Source: Linepithema humile
Lineage: Eukaryota; Arthropoda; Insecta; Hymenoptera; Formicidae
Reading direction: 5' to 3'
Length of the DNA: 64,000 nt
Assembly (NCBI RefSeq): GCF_040581485.1
Contig: NC_090132.1
Coordinates: 5,901,001 to 5,965,000 of the forward strand
A model generated the notes under the pieces. That model was not told the origin of the DNA. It searched no databases and was given only the letters and a program-made list of their open reading frames with translations. Position 1 is the stretch's first letter. Every line of letters starts with the position of its first letter. The position numbers and the translations under genes are program-made. This document shows positions 1 to 13,516 of the stretch, piece after piece.

Positions 1-3000
1 TTTCTCGCGCAAATAATGATAACATAATTCAACGCGATGTAAAATCGAACTTTTATGACAATTGTTTCATCCGGCAAGTAGTAGTATTTGAGATAATAAA
101 GAGCTCGACTTCTCTTTGTGGCATGCACAAAGAACCAACAGAAAGGGTTAAGAGAAATTTTGTAGTGCATTTGCAGTTATACAAGCAGCAAATAACCGTT
201 ACCATTAGACTGTAGCGTGCAAAACGACGGGTAAGCATTGCGCCTTACACTTGACACACCAAGACTGCAGCAAAACTTTCCTGCCCAGAACGATTTCCGA
301 GTCGATAATCAATGAAGATTCTCAGACGCAAAACAGAATAGCGCGGCTGTAAAGCGAGCTCCAAGTGGATAAGTTGTAGAACGAAATGTTATCGTGCGCC
401 GGATTGTCGGCAGGGGTTGAACCGGGTAAAGGGGAAGCTTTGAATGGGGAAGCCAAGAAGGGGAAGCGAGGGTGGCGAGAATAAGAGAAAAGAGACGAAA
501 GAGGAAGACAGAAAGAGAAAAAAGCGGAAAGATGTAAGAAGGGGACTCGTTTTCTTGACCTCGACACAAGAGACATAATAATCCTAGTGATCTTTTGCTG
601 ATTTTGTCAAATCAATATCAGCAACAAAACAGCCGGAATTTGTTAATCTTTTCTCTGTAATAACAAGTAACGTTTAATAATTTAATTACAGCAACAAACA
701 ATTGCATCTTTTCTTCGGTACATTTTCTAACGTTAATTAGAAAAATATATATTATTACCAAATAATTTCTTACGAGATACAACTCATAGCATGCGGAGAT
801 CTTAAAATAGCTTTACTGAAATTTGACGTCACTTAGCCGAGACGAAACATCTCGCTTTCTTTTGTGTCGATTCCAGAGCGCCTACAATATCGCGAGTCAA
901 GTGTTTCCTTTGGGATTTTCTCTGCTTTCAACTCTCTACGTCTATTCCCACCGACAACGACTCGCTATGCCAGCTTCGACTATCTCACTTCCACCTCCGA
1001 CGGCTAGAATTTACTGCTCTTCCTCTCTTCTGACTCCTCCAACCCTCTCTTTCACCTACCCTCCGTTTTCCCGAGGCGGCAAGCAAAGAACTCTCCTACC
1101 CTCGGGCAGCTCACACTGATTTTCCACCCTCGTCACCCTTCCCGTCCACCACCGTCACCCCCTCTTCTCTCTACCTCTGCCTCTGCCTCCTCTCCGCCCC
1201 CAGAGCTCACGCCGTCACTCGTAGTCACGCCGCCAACACGTGCTCCTGTTTACCTCTCCGGTCATATGGTACGGGAGATGACGCGACGTCGTCGTTTAAT
1301 CACAAATATCTGTCGATATACATCTTACGCGGTTAAAAAAATTATATGTAATGTTTGAATTTTTTTTATCGCTCGCGTAACTCTGGTGACTGATGTCGTT
1401 TTTTTTATAAAAATTGCTTTAAAAAAGAACGTATAAGAATGTGGAGCGCTAATATATATTCATAAATAATTGGGACGTCTGCGAGGCGAGTATTACGGTA
1501 CCTTGTTACTTATGAGCCATTAACAAGTCGGTTATCGGATTTTATTTCGGTCTCCTCCGCAAATTTCGATCACCTAGTTTAGGATACTTAACATAGCGTT
1601 ATGCATGGATGATATCGACAAACCGTACTATTACTCGTATGCTTTGTATAGAATGAATTATTTCCGCAACATTGTGTTATCACGCGATAACTTGATTCTT
1701 GATTCTTGTTTTAATATTTATAGCAATCAATACTTCTTCTACGCTTTAAAAAACGTGCTAAATTTTTGAAACAAAATAACAGCTGTACAAGATTTTTAAA
1801 AATTATTAATTAATTAATCATATATAACTTTTAGTTCTCAATTATATCTATTTTAGTATAGAATTATTATTTTTATTAGCTTTAGCTGTATATAAATTTA
1901 CCTTTTCCTCTTAATATATTTAACATCTTTATCTAACGTCTTTATGATCGTGCTAATAATTATGTGCATAATTTAGAATGAATATTATATCAGATATCTT
2001 AAAAATAGAGCTCATATCACACATTCCAACTAATTATAATAATTGCTTCATGACTGTTGCCTGATTATATAATATTCTCATAATGCTGATTTTTTACGTT
2101 ATAGGCTGATTCAAAAGAGGTTAGAGATTAAGAATTCCTCGCAACCGCATTACATTTACATGCTCGGTCGATCCTTTAATTAGCATTTTCAGGTCACACA
2201 CTCGACGTAGACGCGAGTATACGCGGGCACGCATAATTATCGCGCTAATTATTAGTGCGTAGCTAAGTACCTGGATGAAATTATCACCGAGTTGGAGTGA
2301 AGCGCAGAAAACGAAGCGCTGCTTTCGATCCCTTGCCAGCACAATTCCCGCGTGACCAGCTTTGGGAGAGGAACTTCCTTAATTACCGAGATTAATTTAA
2401 TGGTATCGAGCCAACGATTATCGCTCACGAGACACGCAATTGCCGCCTGAATGTGCGCATAGCAGTAGAAAAGGATAAATAGATCTTAGAGCTGATTTCT
2501 AACGTATTTTTTCCAACAAGCATTCTATCTTAAGCTCTATTCAATCCATTAAACAATTAATTAAATTTAACATGTTAATAATCAACCATTAATCATGCGA
2601 GAATTAAAAGAAAGGATTTAACTGTTTCGAAAAAATGATCCAATGTTTCTTATTTGTTTTTCGAGACTATCGCGTAACATATAAAAAACAGAATTAATTA
2701 ATCATCATTTGAATGCTGTTTCTACAGCATTTTAATGCGCTTTACGCGTGTACATGTGATGGATGCGCAGGCGCGTTCATACACGCGGCTAATCGGTGTG
2801 TGAGAACTACACACGTGTAGTCGGGGCCGGGTGCATTTAGAAGGCCCGTCTAATTATCGAGATTAGCTTGGGCTTATAATAAGCAAGAGCGAACTCGTGC
2901 CTGACACTCACCTGAGGCGATTTGTGACTGATGTATTTGGGACGTCGTCCTGACGCGGGTTTATCAAGCGGCTGTTATTTATCTCCGCCACGGTGCAATT

Positions 3001-3262
3001 CCGTCGCGGTCGTACCGATCTCGTCGGTCAATCGTTTGTCTTGCTTTGGTTCTTTCGATGTCGCGCTCACACCGACACGGCTCGTTTCAATTATCTCCTA
3101 GTCTTCCCCTCCTGCCGTCTCTTGCCGTGCTTGCGAGTTTCACGATCTTCCGGTAATTTTCCTACGGCGAATATTAACAGACCGTTTTGATAGCAATGGT
3201 GGATCGGCGTCGAGAAACGGACGATTCACTGATACATCGGCTGCTGGTGACATCAGCCTACT
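1..3262. other. Noncoding; AT-rich with a pyrimidine-rich patch
   Basis: No gene seen. 980-1215 is pyrimidine-rich on the plus strand, 420-545 is purine-rich, and 1300-2120 is AT-rich. A perfect cAMP-response-type TGACGTCA lies at 824-831. A strong minus-strand donor CAG|GTGAGT at 2909-2914 has no convincing exon behind it. Confidence 0.6.
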
Positions 3263-3320
3263 TAATTACGGCGAGTAATTGCGAGTAATTAGGAGCGATT
3301 AAGAAGCAAACAGTTAATTG
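3263..3320. promoter_or_regulatory. TAATTA cluster containing a tandem decamer
   Basis: TAATTA at 3263 is followed by two perfect copies of GCGAGTAATT (3271-3290), a further TAATTA across the second copy and TAATTG at 3315. This puts four homeodomain-type cores in 58 bp. A role as a regulatory element is inferred only. Confidence 0.28.
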
Positions 3321-6300
3321 CCCGCGACTTGATAAAACACTGCTTGGTCGGTTCCGCCTCCTTGTTTCATGCCCTAAGTTTAAGCGATCGATTGAAAGAA
3401 ACGTGGCGGGCAAACGTCTTCGATCTGTTTTACGATTATTCTGGATATGAATGGAATGTTTTCAAATATTCTTTTGCGATTTGATTCTCGCGACGATGCG
3501 TCACCGAGCAGTTAACCTGTAGATAACATTACCTTTCCGCGTAATGTGATTTTAATTATTTTATTTGTGCGCGTCAAGCCGTGCGCTTCGCAGTTATTGT
3601 TCGTAACGTATAATTTCGCGCTGAAAAACACTGGCGTATCTGTGTGATGATCACGCGCGTGTCGTAATTATCAGCGCACTCGTCGTGATAATTAGAAGCT
3701 TATTAGAGCCGGAGTCCTTGTTTCATCGCTTTCTGTTGTTTAGCAACAACACGTATGCTGTTCGAGGACGCGTGTCTCTTTCTAGATCACACTCGCGGTA
3801 AAATCGTCATACAATTAATTATTTTTCACCTGTTCTGTGCACTTATCGCGATTTAACGTTCCCACACACTTACTCCTCATTTACATTCGGTGGACACGAA
3901 GCAAATCGTCGCGATCGTCGTAATTTCAAATAGCTGATAATGAGATAACGCAACTGTCAAGAGATTTATAATTCGTCGATCTCTCAATTCCTCAATCGTT
4001 GAGTGACTGTCACAGGGTTCACCGCGTTTAAATGTCCGTAAGGCGCACCGAAAGAAGTCCCACCCCTGCGGCCACGTGCTGATAGGCCGGTCAAATCGGC
4101 GCACGCAGCTACACGTTCAAACTCTCTAATCACTCCCTAGTCCACAAAACACTAATTTTCCACCAATATGTCGCGAGCGATCTTCGCGAAGGAGTTGTCG
4201 ATCGTTTGATTCTGCTTGGCTCCTTCTCCAACAATTAGTTCGAGTTTCTCGATTCCAAATACAATTCTTCCTTGTTCCACGATCGGTACTGTGAGCGATG
4301 ATCCAAATTTCGCACGATTCTGTCTCGGAGAAGGCGGGCGATCCACTTCTCCTCGTGCTGTTCTCGCTTGGCAGCGTGGTCGTGCACGTTGCGCGGTTGG
4401 AGCTCGACGCGAAAACTCGGACCTAAACCTGACGGTCCGCAGTCTGGCTGCGTAGTGGCCCCGGCGTACAACCGAGGGAAGACAACCCGCCGTGACGACT
4501 CTCCCGCCTGGTGGGTAGTTTCTGCAGAAGGGGTAATATGGGCGGTACCATAGGCGGTACCGATGCGCGGAGGTGGTCCGCGAGTTACTCGCGAGATCCC
4601 GTTGTTATGATTGTTATGAGTGTCCGAGCTGCCTCCCGCGATGCACTTTGGAGGGTGGTACGCCCGCGAGAGGTACCTCTGTCCGTCTCTGTTTTTCCAA
4701 CGTATTCGCATCTCGCTCACTCTGTAATATAACCACCACGAGCTCGAACGAGCTCGTAACCGTGATGCAAATCAGCCCGACGGGGCTGGTGAGTTCGCCG
4801 GCGGGGATGCCCGGGAGGAGCGATCGGCACGGAGGACCGATACGAGGCTCCTGTGATACGAGAGCCGACCGCGGGAGGAAAGAAGATGATCGGTACGTAG
4901 GTAGCGGTGTGATTTTAAGAACCGATCAGTGAAATCGAGAGATACTCTCCACCAATATCGGCTGTTGAATAGGCGAGCGGTAAGAAGGCCGTTAATATCG
5001 CTGGAGAACGTCCACACGATGCTGAGAAAGTCGGATAGATTCGTTTTCGACTTTGAAGATTTTGTACTTTTATCATTGTTCGATGACATTTAAAATTGTA
5101 AATAAAAGAGTATGTACAGACATTTTCTAGTCAATTATAAAATTGTTTATGGAGAACACTGAACTGAAACTAAAATATTGTTACGATTACGTAAAACTTT
5201 CTTATAAAATAATCCATGATTTACGCTTGTATTGATGTAATAAATTATAAAGGTTATGGAGAATTTTTTAGAATATTGGCAGAAATAATTCGATTTGAAA
5301 AATAGTAAATAGAGTAGTATACTTATTTCTTAGCAACTTCATAAAACGGGAATATTTTCCGCACATTTCCAAACTAATCATTAAAAATTAAAATACAAAA
5401 GAATTGCGAAAGAATTGCGAAAATTTCGGTATTTTTAGACATAGAGTTTGCGATCATTTATTAAGTAAATTGCTATTCTGAGTAAAAAAGTGCTAACTTT
5501 GATTTATAATACATAGAAGATAACTGATATTAATTTATCAAACAATTTACTTATTTCTTTCCTTTTTGGCGCATACTGATAACAATGTGACTATTTTATT
5601 GTAACATTTGATATTTTGATCTATTACGAAAGTTAATATAACCTCAACAATGATGAGATTATTTTTTTTAATCATTGCTCAAGATGGATAAAATAGTCAC
5701 AGAATCGCGCCCGAAAGTTAACACGTAATAAGTGCGTATCGCGGAAATGGTAATCTATTTCTATTTAAATTTTTGTCACGCAATTATGCAATTTAGGTTA
5801 CTTTATACCAGCAAAGTACAATAATTTTATTAATATCATGAAATTTATTTGGGCATTAATTTTCATGGACGATTACAAATATGTCGGGACGCGACATTTT
5901 CGCGCATTCAATCCTCTGACGACGTGACCAAAAGAGGACCACGAGTTGTAAAATTTTATTGATGTTATAATAATTAAATGTGAAATTTTTATATAATATT
6001 GTTTTTAGTAGTTTTTAATTCTGCAAAACGTATTCTTTAATGTAACTTATTTATTTAATGCATTATGTTTTTCAAAGCAATTTGCAAATATATCTGATTG
6101 ACATTTTTCATAGATTATTTTCAAATAATGCATTGTTTTTCAAAAAATATGAATTATATTATTGAAATATAAATCAAACACTATTTTTCAAGAATAAAAG
6201 ATACTGTGCAAATCTTATTAAAAAATATATTTTTAAAAATTGATATTTTGATGAAATATCAGAAACGATTAAAACTACAATTTTCACAGCTTTTTTCCAC

Positions 6301-7200
6301 TAATAAAACACACAATTTATTTAAATATATTAATTATTATGGTATAAATTCTAGTTTCCGTTCTTAATTCCAAATCAGAGCAAAATCACTAACGTGATTC
6401 GATTACAAATCCATTCCGATGCGTACAAAACTGTAGGCGTACAAAGTTACACGCTGCATGAGCTGGAAGGGTGCGTTTATTAAGATAGAATTTTACCCCT
6501 TTCCTGCTTGCGTGTCGCCCTCGCCGACGCCACTGACACCGTCCGCACCCTCGGTGTTTTAATGTTCTCCCCTCAATTTCTCCGACGTCGACTCTGACCA
6601 TATTCCGGCTTGATTCGACCCTTAGACACGATTCCAACGACCCGATGGCCAGTTTATTTTAAATATCAGTTAAATTCTTGAAATTCTTTCTGTTGCACCG
6701 CAAGTGCAACTATCCTATCATGTTAACTAACTCTAAATTAATATAGTTATTTAGAAACTGTCCTCGATTGGTCCTCTTTCGATCGATTATGGGACAGAGC
6801 TCGTGACTAGGCTCTATTGTGAAAATTCAATAGTTCGTTCATTTATCCAGTAAATTGCACGTCCGCCAGAATAAAAACGTTTATCAATTTATATATAACG
6901 TCGTTGTGGTGTAATAAAAAGGTTGGATTAGTTTTGCAATTTAAATATTGTCGGAATAAATAACACAAGTTATTTATATTCCTCTATAAGTAATGCAATG
7001 TATGACTATTTGCGGGATTTAATGAAATCATTGTAAAATTAATGACAATGTACATAACGTTTTGATTGTTGCAACAGACATTCTAAAATTCTAATTCTAC
7101 ATTAACATATAAATTAATCAAGCAAATGTAGTAATTTCGAACTTTGCAATTTTAAGAAACATTGCCAAAAGTTTCTTGACGGTAGAGCGAAATGATTAAT
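3321..7200. other. Noncoding; one GC-rich patch (about 4100-5000), otherwise AT-rich
   Basis: The GC-rich patch has ORFs on both strands, including a 161-codon minus frame, without a domain. ATGCAAAT at 4763 lies inside a short frame that ends at CTG|GTGAGT (4783). 5000-7200 is AT-rich with no signal found. Confidence 0.55.
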
Positions 7201-10200
7201 ATATCTCAATGAGATTCAGCGCGTGCATCGGCCGTCTTTTTTTCCCCAACCAGCGTGTACGTCGAGCGTCGACGTGGAAGAAGGGAAAGTCTCTTACACG
7301 AAATATACGAGGAAATGAATGAATACGGCCGTCCTTCTTCCTCTCGAAGGTCCACGTGCTTTTCACATATAACTCGTCCCCGTGGAGGCAGGAGTGTAGC
7401 CAGCTGGTGGTTGAAGTTGTAGGAGTCGGCAGGATGTGGGTCTCTACTCTCTCGCCCTGTTCCTTCTATCCCGCTTTTCCGCTTTCCCGTAGACGTCCCT
7501 CTCGCTCGTGCTGAACCGGCGACACTCGTCCCACTTCCTGCGAACATGTCTATCCTTCTCCCTCCTTCCGACCATCTCCGTCGCTCTTTCTCCACACGCT
7601 GCCGACTCATCCCCCGTGCTAGGGTGCTTCGTCTTTCTCCCCCGTCCCACTGGATCGATTAAAACTACAAAGTGTTGCCTCTCCATCCGTTGGTACGCTC
7701 ATTCGTGGTCGACTACATTGCTCTGGCACTCTCCTGGCGGCACTGGGTTACCAACTCTTTCCCGACTCCCTCTCTGTTCCTCCGCTCGCGTGCTGTTCCG
7801 TCTTTCTCCTTTCAGCTCCACCGCCGTCGCCTCTTTTTTCGTCCTTTTATCGGAGGATCTCCGTATTCATGGGCGTTCGCTTCGCTTCCTGATAATCCCC
7901 GCGTAAAACTTCTCTGTCCCGTCGGGATTGCTCTCGCGCGCTACCTTTCCCCCTTTCGCTTGCGTGAGGGACATCGGTCGTGCGCCACTTCTCACCTCCA
8001 AGTTTTCGTTTCACGGCCATGGGAACAAAAGATTTCGCTGTATTCGCGTTTATTAAAAATTACCGCTAATTAATGCTCAAAGACATCTTTGCGAAAATAC
8101 AATTTCAATATTAATTTCTTCAAACCGACTTCTCTCACCGTATATGTTTCGTTTTATTTGCTGTATATATTTTCTTAGTTTTGAATCCGTTTACTTAATT
8201 ACGCCGCTACTAAGTTACATCTTAAATTACCGCAAATAGTAACGGCATTATATTTGTCTGACCGACATCGTTAACAAAAACATTGTAATTTTTATTGATA
8301 AATTTTTGAACAGTGCAGTCAATTGTGTAGAAATAAAACATAACTTCTGTAGTAGGAAGTCGGGACGATTAGTCAAATCTTGCTCCCGGGTGAAAGGTAA
8401 AGCGCGATTATATCCCCGAGGCTCTGTCAGTATCCTTCTTGGGGCCTTGTCCGCTTGAAGTCGCAGCAACCTGGCTAATAACAGAGCCAGTGGAAGCCAA
8501 GCGGTCTTTACGACCATCTTCCCAGAAGTATAAACCCTGGACCCTCGCCACCATTCGTCCAGCTACGTTCGGTCTCTCCCGGAGCGCCGTACGGACCCGC
8601 GAAATTTTGCAAGGGCTAATTAATGCGAAAGGGCCCCGACAACAAAGTTGCTCGCGTGATCGCTCTCTTAAGTCGCCGGCGCGATCCGACGTGTTGGAAA
8701 ACACGAAGAAGCGAATGATCCAGGAGAATGAAGACGAGTAAGAATAGAGGCGCCAGGATGAGTTGGAGCGGACGAAATAATGACCCTTAGCGACAATCGA
8801 GGTGAATGTTATGAATATTGTCACGAATATATGTAAGATTCTCGCATGTTCGACTTTCTTTATGCGCGCAGCGGATGCAGTGCGGGCCGCAAGATGAAGG
8901 TAGAAGCAGAAAAAGAAGAAGTATCACGCTTCTGGCGGAAGAACTTCTTCGCGTGACCACGTAATGAATGGCGGAAGATTATTTTCAAAATTGTTTTCTT
9001 ATGTCTTCTCCAAATGCGCGAGAAGAAGAGTTAGCAGGTGTTCGACAAAGATAATGCTCGGAGATGAGCGCTCTGTACAAGGCATGCATTTTGGACGAAG
9101 CTATCCAAAGGAACATCTCTTTGTGATCGCTTCCCCACTGACCGATAATTTTGCACCTCATTGTTGGATAATAACCGTATAGCAACATTGTGGTATCCTT
9201 TCGATATCCACTTCCGATCAAGAAACTTTTTCACACCGCAGCGGGAGATTTCACGAAGCACGAACTTCGTGGGACATCGCTGAATATTCTTTTTGCATTT
9301 GCTGTACTTCCTTTTTACAATTGTATTGAATTGCTGATTGGCACGTAGAGTCCGCGGCTCTAAGAAATTTTCGGTTTATGACTTATTATTTGTTTTTCGA
9401 TATTTGTAAATTCGACAACAGCATGTTTCTAATGACGGACGCAAAATATGACACGCAAGTATATATCGCGAATATCAATAACTTATCGACAAATTCGTTC
9501 GGCAATATCTTACAATTCGCTCTGATATAATCGTTTCATTAAGATTTAATAATGATACGCAAGATATGTATCGTGTGCACTTCGTGTGAATAATAAACCC
9601 GACATATTACCCGCATCATTGTAAGGAGAAACAAAGAGCCTTATTTGAAGATGTCCGGTGTAATGCTACACTGTGAAATTTTACACTGATCACCGGCGTA
9701 GGATCTCTTTGTTCAATAACCGTATTTAAAAAGACAATTTTAATCGACTTTATATACGCAACAATCTAAATAGTTGTTGTGCAGAATTAAATAATTGTTT
9801 CACACAATTATTTCTGATTATTAATTGATCAATTTTCATTAGTCATAGACAAATTTAGATGATTAAAATATACCGATATAATTAGCTGGAAACAGACTTT
9901 TTTGTTAACTATTGCTTTTGTTAGAACGCGCGATTCAGTTTAATTTTATTCAATCTCATCATTGTTTTAAACAGGTATTAATTATTGCGAGATCTAAATT
10001 TAATCCATGCAATATTTGATACATGGCCTGCATTGATTTTGTCCTTATTTAGCTATCATTTGGTCGGTCTTAAAGACGTTCGTTGCATTGTACATCGCAA
10101 ATACTCAGCAAATACTTACACTTGCACGATGTTCGACCGATATGGTCAATACTTGCTAGTCGGAGACGAGTCAGCTCGTACCTTCGCACCGCTTTCGGAC

Positions 10201-13200
10201 AATATTTAGCCGCGCTTCTCTGCCCAGTAGCTTCGATCATTAAACGTGCGTATATAGCCTCATAATATTGCAATCCGCGGCCATAATTTACGTCGTTTTA
10301 TAGTTCAAACTGCAACCTACGTAGGTAGCAGCGCTCAAGCCTTTAGAACGTGCTATTCCCGTTCCAAGTTGTACTGGGTGCTCATAAAGTTTGCCGATTT
10401 CGCTCGATGCCAACGCCGACACATATTTAACGCACAAGTTTAATTAAACAACACTATAATGTTGTTTTTTTAACAGAAATCAATCCTGATTATTTATAAA
10501 TTTTTGACAAAATAGAATGCACAAGAATTGAACATAAAATAAAAATAATTGTAACTTAATCAGTAAACGGTATCTTTTACTATATAATCTGTTATGCTAA
10601 GAGTTAAATGTACTATGTTAGCGTTGAAGATTTACCGTATAAAATTATTTTATTTTTGCGACACAAAAGTATATTTGATAATTGTTACAGATACTCTGTA
10701 AAACTTTCATTATTCCCTTTCACAAAGAAGATACATTCAACGTAATTCGTTCGCGCGGGAGTCAAAAAGCTTTCAGGAACACCAGATATATTTGCGAGAG
10801 CTTATATGAGTGCGAGTGCCGGTGCCTCGAGAATTGAGATATACTGTTTTATAGGGAATCATCTGAATGCGGGGGGCTCTTTTATGAAGTTACCACGAAG
10901 GAACGGTTGTGCTCGGAAAGTGGTTACTTTGAGCGGCGAGTATCTACTTTACCCCGGTACGGTCGTTTGCTTCGGAGACGAGTAAGCTATTACTAAAATT
11001 ACTGACAATCCGACGCTCGCAAATCAAAATTCGCGCTTTCTTTGTCGAGGTAGAGATACGCACGCCGAGCGGCATTGTTAGGATTTATTGCCAGCTAAAT
11101 GCCGCGGTTTCGCAAAAGAAACGCAACGCGAGAATGGCTTCACCGATTGCACCTCCTGAGCCCGAGTGTCTGTGTAAGTCTAAGTACCATAAACATGTAT
11201 AGCAGTAATTAGAGGAAGCGACGATGATTATTGCGCCGATTATAAAGCCGCGTTTCCTCAGAGTTCTCGGATGCGTGCTCGGAATATTTCGTAGTGATGC
11301 TAACGGAATAATTTTCCGTATAACGTTTCAACTATACCTACATTTCAAAAATTTTAATGTAACAATCGCCACTTGTTCTCTTACAGATTTCAATTCAAAC
11401 TTATCTTTCTAACATAATTTCACTTGACAGAAATGAACACGCATCGAGTATGTTGTATAAAATGTAATTAAATTTAAGATTTATATTTTTTAAAAGATTT
11501 TTCTTACAGATATTTCTTTTAATTATTTTACATTATGTAGTATTATTCTGAATGATTGAATATTGTTTATATTAATGTAATATATTTAAAAAGTACAATA
11601 TTTAGAGTAATGCGATTATCTCGCTCGTGATTTCGCGCACTTTATAGGCCGAATGCGACGCACGTCCTAACGAAGATTGCAGCCGGTACTTGTCTTTATG
11701 TGTTTCGTTGTCTACAGTTGAAAGGACCAAAATATCGTAACTTTGCTTCGAGCTCAGTTTTACTCAGACGCCCGCTGGTGTATTGCCGTGCCACGGAGGA
11801 GGCGAGCGTCAGTCGAGGGTTCGAGGGGGGCCACGAGCGGACAGAGGAAAAGCGCCTGACCTAATTTACATACATATAAAGCGTATTCGATGTGTTTTAG
11901 GGGCCGTAAATCGACGCAGCTACGCGAATCGTTAAACCCTTCCTTGCCGCAACACCCCGACGATGCGTGCAGGAGAGAGCCGATGGATACGTGAATGGTA
12001 TGTATACGTTGATATAATGTAACACATACGCGCGATCACACGGGAGCACGTGATGTCTTCCTCTATCTTGTACGTGCGCACAGCGCGTATATACGAAACT
12101 ACATATGCATATGTATATGTGTCCACACATTGTGCACGAACACGAAGAACGCGGTAAGTAATCTAGCTCAGTATAAAACGATCGCGCACTCTTCGAGTGA
12201 CATCGTAGCAAAATGTTAATTTCTTAAGTTCGATTGGTGTTCATCACACAACGATGAACCGAAAGATATAAAGAAATCGCAGTTGAATAAAATAAAGATC
12301 TTTGTTCCTGCGAGAGCTCCAAAAAACAGCGGAGAGGAAGCTCTCCGACTGCGCGTTGACTTTCCGGCGGCGTGGTACAGCACGCCGCGCTCGAGATTTT
12401 TCTAATTATAGATGATTAATTTTTACGAGCGCACCGTAAAGTATGACAGACAGGTGTTTCTCAGGGAGGTGGGGAAGGAGGGGGGGGAGGGGTGAAGACT
12501 GAGAAGAGAGCATTCGAAATGACGCGGTAAGGGAATGCTCTGCTGCCGGTTGTTTCTGGTAGTGGTAATACGCGGGTAGCGGCGATGGCGCCGTTGGTGA
12601 CGGTGCTTTTGTTGGTGGTGGTGCCGATAAAGTTAAAGCCACTGGCGAACGATGCAGGGGCCGCGTAATGACAACGCAGCGCGTCGTAAACGCGTTTATG
12701 TCCAGAGTTGCATTATAGTAATATCTGCCAGCACCCAGCGGATGTTGCCTCTTCGACGTTAGCATACCCGAGCGTTTCGCGAGCAGCTCTCATTTTCTTT
12801 TCGTTTTCTTGCACTTCAGCTCGTTTTGATCATCGTTCCCGTTTCACTTTTAATCGCGTTAACATTCTACACTCGGTTCAATTTGTACAAATTTTTTCTT
12901 GTTATTTATTTTTCTTGAAATCAATTCTGCTAGACATAATTTTCAAGTTTTTGGAACAAACGTTACGATATTAAAGGAAGAAAGTTTAAGAAAAACGTTT
13001 GATCGGTTTCGCATATTGTATATATGTGCGTGCTACACTGTTAAATACAATCATATATGTTGGATTGTTTCTAGGTTTTATTTTCATGCATAAAGATGAT
13101 TGTAGATCCAATATAGAATTTGCTGATATTCGAAGTTAGTAGTTCGAATAATTTGATGTCATTAGGTACCAAAGGATAATTTCACTTATGCCCGATTCCA

Positions 13201-13204
13201 ATCA
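7201..13204. other. Noncoding; pyrimidine-rich patch, then mixed sequence
   Basis: 7440-7990 is pyrimidine-rich on the plus strand and gives spurious overlapping ORFs. On the minus strand near 8000-8046 a short frame MAVKRKLG runs into a good GAG|GTGAGA donor, but nothing else supports a first exon. 8050-13204 holds no gene that I can support. Confidence 0.5.
12464..12493 (+). repeat. G-rich tract
   Basis: G runs of 3, 4, 8 and 4 are separated by short A or T breaks. It is quadruplex-prone. Confidence 0.65.
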
Positions 13205-13516
13205 ACGAAAGAAAATCGTCGTTTGTCAATGTCTTTGTGTCATTCGTTCAAGTGTTATTGTAATAAAATTCCAAAATAAAAATTAATGCCTATTTCCACC
13301 AACGTAGATTAACTTTAATCTCGGCTCAACTTATTCTTCATCTTCTTCTAATAGAACTTCTTCTTAGAACTAGAAAAAGATGAAGAGTAAGTTGAATCGA
13401 GATTAAAATTAATCTACATTGGTGGAAATAGGCATTAATTTTTATTTTGGAATTTTATTACAATAACACTTGAACGAATGACACAAAGACATTGACAAAC
13501 GACGATTTTCTTTCGT
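13205..13516. repeat. Near-perfect 312-bp inverted repeat (long hairpin; hpRNA or foldback-element candidate)
   Basis: The left arm 13205-13350 is the reverse complement of the right arm 13371-13516 with no indel: every paired position sums to 26721. Of 146 positions 140 match, and the outer 98 pairs (13205-13302 with 13419-13516) are perfect. The loop is about 20 nt (13351-13370). The outer end reads ACGAAAGAAAATCG on the left and its complement on the right. I see no target-site duplication and no TA or TTAA at the borders (left flank CCAATCA, right flank CGTTGCG). That argues against a typical Tc1/mariner or piggyBac MITE, though a decayed duplication cannot be excluded. A transcript of either strand would fold into a long double-stranded RNA, the kind of substrate Dicer-2 makes into endo-siRNAs in insects. 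Whether it is transcribed cannot be seen. Alternatives are a MITE-like foldback element or a recent inverted duplication. Confidence 0.97.

Noticed and set aside
4235..4720. 161-codon minus-strand ORF
   Set aside because: GC-rich patch with open frames on both strands and no recognisable motif.
8001..8046. Minus-strand first exon candidate starting MAVKRKLG before GAG|GTGAGA
   Set aside because: Only eight codons, poor Kozak at -3, and no downstream exon found.
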